Shown: in pieces, positions 40,871-44,254 of the stretch
Layout: every line of letters begins with the position of its first letter
Numbering within the stretch: the stretch's first letter is position 1
Origin: an uncultured Collinsella sp.
GTDB taxonomy: Bacteria > Actinomycetota > Coriobacteriia > Coriobacteriales > Coriobacteriaceae
Direction of reading: 5' to 3'
Assembly (NCBI GenBank): GCA_902494565.1
Contig: CABUTN010000013.1
Span: forward strand, 1 to 44,254
Length of the DNA: 44,254 bases
Program-made: the position numbers and the translations under genes
Notes under the pieces: generated by a model
Told to the model about the DNA's origin: nothing
Database searches by the model: none
Seen by the model: only the letters and a program-made list of their open reading frames with translations

Positions 40871-42298
40871 ATTGCAGAGTGCCCCCATTAGCTGTACTTC
40901 CAAGGCGTTAAGCGCTTTTGGACCCAAATCGTCATACTGGACAAGAATTTTAGTTGAGTCTTCAGGGGCAGACGCACCATCGGCACACCAAAAACAGTCA
41001 CTGATATCGATAAATGGGATATTCGAGCGCGTGAGAGCCTGCGCAAAAGAGCTTCCGCCCGTTCTACGCTCCGCAACCACGGTGCAGTAAAGGCCCGCGT
41101 CTGCGTGTTCGATCGAGACTTCCCCTGCCGGAAATACCTTGCGCACAAGCGCCATCAGGCCATCACGCGCCTCGCGAGCACGAACGCGCACGCGGTTCAC
41201 ATGTCGCTCGTAATCACCCGATTCCAGTAAACGCGCCAAAGCAACCTGGTCAACAGAGCTCACCGACGAGGCGTAAAAACCAAGGTTGCGCCTAAACCGC
41301 TCCATTAGCTCATCGGGCAACACCATGTACGCTAGACGCAACGCCGATGACAGGCTCTTCGAAAACGTGTTGGTGTAAATAACCGACTGGGCGGCATCGA
41401 TCGATGCGAGCGCAGGAATCGGCTTGCCGGCAAGGCGAAACTCACAATCAAAGTCATCTTCGATGAGATATCGACCTGGTCGCTCGGCGGCCCAGCTCAG
41501 AAGCGCATAGCGACGCGCAATGCTCGTCACAAGGCCGGTCGGATACTGATGGGACGGCATCAGATGAAGGACATCGGTCCCGCTTTTCTGCAGAGTGCTC
41601 AAGTCCACGCCCTCATCATCCAACGGGATATGTCGAACTTTGCAGCCCATAGCCTGATAGATGCGCGTCAGACGCAAATAGCCCGGGTCCTCAACGGCAT
41701 ACACCTTGTCAGCGCCAAGCAACTGAACCAACATAGTATCGAGCAGCTGGGCGCCCGCACCGATAACGATGTTGTTGGGGTCGGCATTCATACCCCTTGT
41801 CCCGCGCAGATGGTGAGCAATTGCGCGTCGCAGCCGAGCGGTGCCCTGCGCCGGTGCGGGCGAAAAGATTTCGCGCTCGTCTTCGGATGCCAGCGTCGCC
41901 CGTAGCGCGCTTTGCCAAAGCCGCGCCGCCTCCAAAGCGGAAGGAGAAAGCGCATCGAATCGCTCGACCTGTCCGTTGACATCATGCGCGCTAGGACCCG
42001 CAGAGACAGTATCTCGGTCGATGCCCTCCGCAGCCGAAGCCAAAACCGGTGCATCCGGAAGCTCGCAAGCGTAGTAGCCACGACGCGGCATTGAGCAAAT
42101 ATAGCCCTCGGCAAGTAACTGGCTATATGCATTCTCGATGGTAATGACACTGATTCCCAGATGACTGGCAAAGGCGCGCTTAGACGGAAGATGCTCCCCC
42201 GCCGCAATACGTCCAGCAACGATATCATCTCGAATTTGCTGGTAAACATACTCATAAAGCGATGCTTCGCCGCGTTTTTCCAAATTGTAGTCAAGCAT
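40859..42298 (-). CDS. pdxR: MocR/GntR-type regulator of vitamin B6 synthesis
   Basis: A 479-residue MocR protein. The ATG at 42296-42298 has AGGTGG seven bases upstream. Residues about 10-80 are a GntR winged helix (EYVYQQIRDDIVAGRIAAGEHLPSKRAFASHLGISVITIENAYSQLLAEGYI). The rest is a type I aminotransferase fold: VIGAGAQLLDTM, YAVEDPGY, LIEDDFDCEFR, and the PLP lysine in TNTFSKSLSSALRLAYM. It is divergent from pdxST, the classical PdxR arrangement, in which PLP sensed by the aminotransferase domain controls pdxST. The last codons (Leu-Ser-Glu-stop) come from palindromic element C. Confidence 0.9.
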   Translation of the reverse strand: MLDYNLEKRGEASLYEYVYQQIRDDIVAGRIAAGEHLPSKRAFASHLGISVITIENAYSQLLAEGYICSMPRRGYYACELPDAPVLASAAEGIDRDTVSAGPSAHDVNGQVERFDALSPSALEAARLWQSALRATLASEDEREIFSPAPAQGTARLRRAIAHHLRGTRGMNADPNNIVIGAGAQLLDTMLVQLLGADKVYAVEDPGYLRLTRIYQAMGCKVRHIPLDDEGVDLSTLQKSGTDVLHLMPSHQYPTGLVTSIARRYALLSWAAERPGRYLIEDDFDCEFRLAGKPIPALASIDAAQSVIYTNTFSKSLSSALRLAYMVLPDELMERFRRNLGFYASSVSSVDQVALARLLESGDYERHVNRVRVRAREARDGLMALVRKVFPAGEVSIEHADAGLYCTVVAERRTGGSSFAQALTRSNIPFIDISDCFWCADGASAPEDSTKILVQYDDLGPKALNALEVQLMGALCNLSE

Positions 42299-42309
42299 GA
42301 GTTTGCCAC

Positions 42310-42353
42310 CTGACCTTATCGAGCTGTTCAATCTGGTATTAGTCTGACCTTGT
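42310..42353. promoter_or_regulatory. Direct repeats, candidate PdxR operator
   Basis: CTGACCTTAT (42310-42319) and CTGACCTTGT (42344-42353) are direct repeats 34 bases apart in the pdxR-pdxS intergenic region. MocR regulators are known to bind direct repeats. A TATTAT at 42354-42359 could be the pdxS -10 element. Confidence 0.45.
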
Positions 42354-42443
42354 TATTATCTCGAAAACTGAGTATTTCGCCATACCCAGCTCCCCGATAG
42401 GATGTTCCGTCAAGCAATGCACATGCCAACCAAGGGAGCAACC

Positions 42444-43334
42444 ATGGCAGAACAGACCAGCAAGGCCGATCGCGTCAAACTCAATCGCGAGCTCGCGCAG
42501 ATGCTCAAGGGCGGCGTCATCATGGACGTCACCACGCCCGAGCAGGCACGCATCGCCGAGGAGGCAGGCGCTTGCGCCGTCATGGCTCTCGAGCGCATCC
42601 CGGCCGACATCCGTGCTGCAGGCGGCGTCTCACGCATGAGCGACCCCAAGATGATCAAGGGCATCCAAGAGGCCGTCTCCATCCCTGTTATGGCCAAGTG
42701 CCGCATCGGTCACATCGTCGAGGCGCAGGTCCTGCAGGCCATCGAGATCGATTACATCGACGAGTCCGAGGTTCTCTCCCCTGCCGATGACGTCTATCAC
42801 ATCGACAAGACCCAGTTTGACGTGCCGTTTGTCTGCGGCGCCCGTGATCTGGGCGAGGCGCTGCGCCGTGTTGCCGAAGGCGCCACGATGATTCGCACCA
42901 AGGGTGAGCCGGGTACGGGCGACGTCGTTCAGGCCGTGCGTCACATGCGCAAAATCCAAAAGCAGATCCGCGACGTAGTTGCCCTGCGCGACGACGAGCT
43001 CTTTGAGGCAGCCAAGCAACTGCAGGTTCCGGTCGAGCTGGTGCGCGAGGTCCATGCCACGGGTAAGCTTCCCGTCGTGAACTTTGCCGCTGGCGGCGTA
43101 GCGACCCCCGCCGACGCCGCGCTGATGATGCAGCTGGGTGCCGAGGGCGTCTTTGTCGGCTCGGGCATCTTTAAGAGCGGCGACCCCGCCAAGCGCGCCG
43201 CCGCCATCGTCAAGGCCGTGGCAAACTTCACCGATGCCAAGCTCATCGCCGAGCTTTCGGAGGACCTGGGCGAGGCCATGGTGGGCATCAACGCCGACGA
43301 GATCGAGATTATCATGGAGGAGCGCGGGCGCTAG
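42444..43334 (+). CDS. pdxS: Pyridoxal 5'-phosphate synthase subunit PdxS
   Basis: A 296-residue PLP synthase barrel, which makes PLP from ribose 5-phosphate, glyceraldehyde 3-phosphate and ammonia. The ATG at 42444 has AAGGGAG upstream; 14 upstream codons lack such a site and are not conserved. Seen: KGGVIMDVTTPEQARIAEEAGACAVMALERIPADIRAAGG with Asp28, MAKCRIGH with the catalytic Lys85, IRTKGEPGTGD with Lys153, and NFAAGGVATPADAALMMQLGAEGVFVGSGIF. Length and residues are normal. It forms a dodecamer with PdxT and is followed 20 bases later by pdxT. Confidence 0.97.
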   Translation: MAEQTSKADRVKLNRELAQMLKGGVIMDVTTPEQARIAEEAGACAVMALERIPADIRAAGGVSRMSDPKMIKGIQEAVSIPVMAKCRIGHIVEAQVLQAIEIDYIDESEVLSPADDVYHIDKTQFDVPFVCGARDLGEALRRVAEGATMIRTKGEPGTGDVVQAVRHMRKIQKQIRDVVALRDDELFEAAKQLQVPVELVREVHATGKLPVVNFAAGGVATPADAALMMQLGAEGVFVGSGIFKSGDPAKRAAAIVKAVANFTDAKLIAELSEDLGEAMVGINADEIEIIMEERGR

Positions 43335-43354
43335 TCCAGCAGAAGGGATCGCAC

Positions 43355-43942
43355 ATGAGCGATTATGCAGACCAAACGGTCGCCGTGCTGGCGGTCCAAG
43401 GCGCTTTTGCCGAGCACGAGGCAAGGCTATCCGAGCTGGGCGCACGTTGTATTGAGCTGAGGCAGGCGGCTGATTTGAAGCAGGACTTTGACCGTCTGGT
43501 ACTTCCCGGCGGCGAGTCTACCGTTCAAGGGAAGCTGCTTGATGAGTTGGGCATGCTCGAGGAGCTTCGTGCCCGTATCGCTGAAGGCATGCCCGTCCTG
43601 GGCACCTGCGCCGGCCTGATTCTACTGGCTCACGACCTTGCCGCCCACGACGATAAGGGCACGCCGCGTTTGGCAACCATGGATGTACTTGTCGAGCGCA
43701 ATGCCTACGGCAGGCAGCTCGGCAGCTTTCGAACCAAGGGGCAGGTAGCCGGCATCGACGGTGAAGTGCTATTAACATTTATCCGTGCACCCCGCATTGT
43801 CGAAGTGCACGGCAATGCCAAGGCCCTGGCCGAAGTCGACGGCCGCATCGTCGCCGCCCGTCAGGGCAACCAGCTCGGCGTAACCTTCCACCCCGAGCTC
43901 GACGACGACACGCGCCTCCACGAACTGTTCCTACAAATGTAG
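43355..43942 (+). CDS. pdxT: Pyridoxal 5'-phosphate synthase glutaminase subunit PdxT
   Basis: A 195-residue class I glutaminase that feeds ammonia to PdxS. The ATG has AGAAGGGA upstream. Seen: VAVLAVQGAFAEHEARL, LVLPGGESTVQGKLL, the nucleophile Cys85 in GTCAGLILLA, the RNAYGRQLGSF segment, and His179/Glu181 in TFHPELDDD. The family motif PGGEST is intact. It follows pdxS in a two-gene operon controlled by the divergent PdxR. Confidence 0.96.
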   Translation: MSDYADQTVAVLAVQGAFAEHEARLSELGARCIELRQAADLKQDFDRLVLPGGESTVQGKLLDELGMLEELRARIAEGMPVLGTCAGLILLAHDLAAHDDKGTPRLATMDVLVERNAYGRQLGSFRTKGQVAGIDGEVLLTFIRAPRIVEVHGNAKALAEVDGRIVAARQGNQLGVTFHPELDDDTRLHELFLQM

Positions 43943-43965
43943 GCATCGAAATCAACAAACGAAAC

Positions 43966-44029
43966 GAGAGTGGATAATCTCCCACTTTAAGCTTGGATGC
44001 AGGCTCAAACCGGGAGATTATCCACTCTC
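43966..44029. repeat. 18-bp perfect inverted repeat downstream of pdxT
   Basis: GAGAGTGGATAATCTCCC (43966-43983) pairs with its complement (44012-44029) around a 28-base loop. There is no T run, so it is more likely a repeat element than a simple terminator. Confidence 0.75.
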
Positions 44030-44040
44030 ATGCTATGCAA

Positions 44041-44112
44041 TCGTTGGGGACGTTCTTAAACGACTACTCAAACAAGAACGTCCCCAACGACTAGTCATTT
44101 AAGAACGTCCCC
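44041..44112. repeat. 17-bp inverted repeat plus third copy of AAGAACGTCCCC
   Basis: TCGTTGGGGACGTTCTT (44041-44057) pairs perfectly with AAGAACGTCCCCAACGA (44074-44090), and AAGAACGTCCCCAA recurs directly at 44101-44114. Each copy is near a CGACTA/TGACTA. It shares the GGGGAC core of the hairpins at 20303, 22870 and 34160. Confidence 0.75.
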
Positions 44113-44163
44113 AATGACTACCTTGATGACATGCCGGGGGCGGACCGGGACGGGTTAACGGCA

Positions 44164-44199
44164 GGCCCCGCCGACCGATTGCAAGCGGTCGGCGGGGCC
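44164..44199 (+). terminator. Strong GC-rich hairpin near the window end
   Basis: A perfect 14-bp stem GGCCCCGCCGACCG (44164-44177) with its complement (44186-44199), loop ATTGCAAG. It is followed by ATTGTGG, a poor T tract. It is a possible terminator of the pdxST transcript. Confidence 0.5.
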
Positions 44200-44229
44200 A
44201 TTGTGGCTCTTGACAGCGGATTGGGTCAT

Positions 44230-44254
44230 ATGAGCGAAAACCCGCCAGAGCGAG
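44230..44254 (+). CDS. Possible start of a gene cut by the window end
   Basis: An ATG followed by eight open codons (MSENPPER) begins at 44230; TTGACA lies at 44212-44217. The ribosome site is weak and only 25 bases are visible, so this is tentative. Confidence 0.2.

Overview
The window is gene-dense, GC-rich bacterial DNA with strong AGGAGG-type ribosome binding sites, many ATGA or TAG-ATG gene junctions and frequent GTG starts. The gene set (single-chain PurL with fused glutaminase domain, PdxST with a MocR regulator, an ETF-linked lactate-type dehydrogenase, rubrerythrin, secreted sortase-type proteins) suggests a gut anaerobe of the Coriobacteriia, most likely Collinsella or a close relative. 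That assignment is inference from gene content and style; no marker rRNA is present.

Layout. 1-3477: 3' part of purL, then an EamA transporter. 4701-8211, minus strand: a membrane diguanylate cyclase, a 2-keto-3-deoxygluconate permease and an AzlCD amino-acid exporter. 8338-9150: an HD-domain phosphohydrolase whose stop codon shares a CTAG palindrome with the converging operon. 9147-12772: a lactate/2-hydroxyacid dehydrogenase plus EtfB and a ferredoxin-bearing EtfA, the gene set of electron-confurcating lactate oxidation. 13118-16323: a five-gene run of a small cytosolic protein, a membrane-anchored protein, two exported proteins and a tiny LAQTG cell-wall peptide. 16442-17158: a DUF554 membrane protein. 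17247-22865: a TerB-N/TerB-C protein, a BrxD-like ATPase and an Lhr-like helicase, a likely DNA-processing or defence module. 22892-29299: a spermidine-synthase-fold protein, Elp3, a DUF4097/Xre pair, a SAM methyltransferase and a TrmB-like tRNA methyltransferase, several of them tRNA-modification genes. 29567-35538: a Ski2-like helicase, a DUF2130 coiled-coil protein, a phosphoesterase, a 59-residue acidic/basic protein and a HIRAN protein. 35583-35666 is a 27-residue hydrophobic micropeptide. 35772-38381: aldehyde and alcohol dehydrogenases, with two palindromic operator-like sites. 38638-39198: rubrerythrin. 39440-40567: a nuclease-like orphan. 40859-43942: the vitamin B6 locus pdxR < > pdxS-pdxT. 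The last 310 bases are packed with inverted repeats.

The most unusual structure is a palindromic element present three times (29323-29445, 39329-39451, 40748-40870). Every copy is exactly 123 bp with about 18-bp terminal inverted repeats, and an inner helix shows compensatory base changes. Two copies bracket the nuclease-like gene. The terminal repeat CTAAGTGAGTAG supplies the final Leu-Ser-Glu-stop of two different proteins. A second, unrelated group of small intergenic hairpins shares a GGGAC core (20303, 22870, 34160, 44041).
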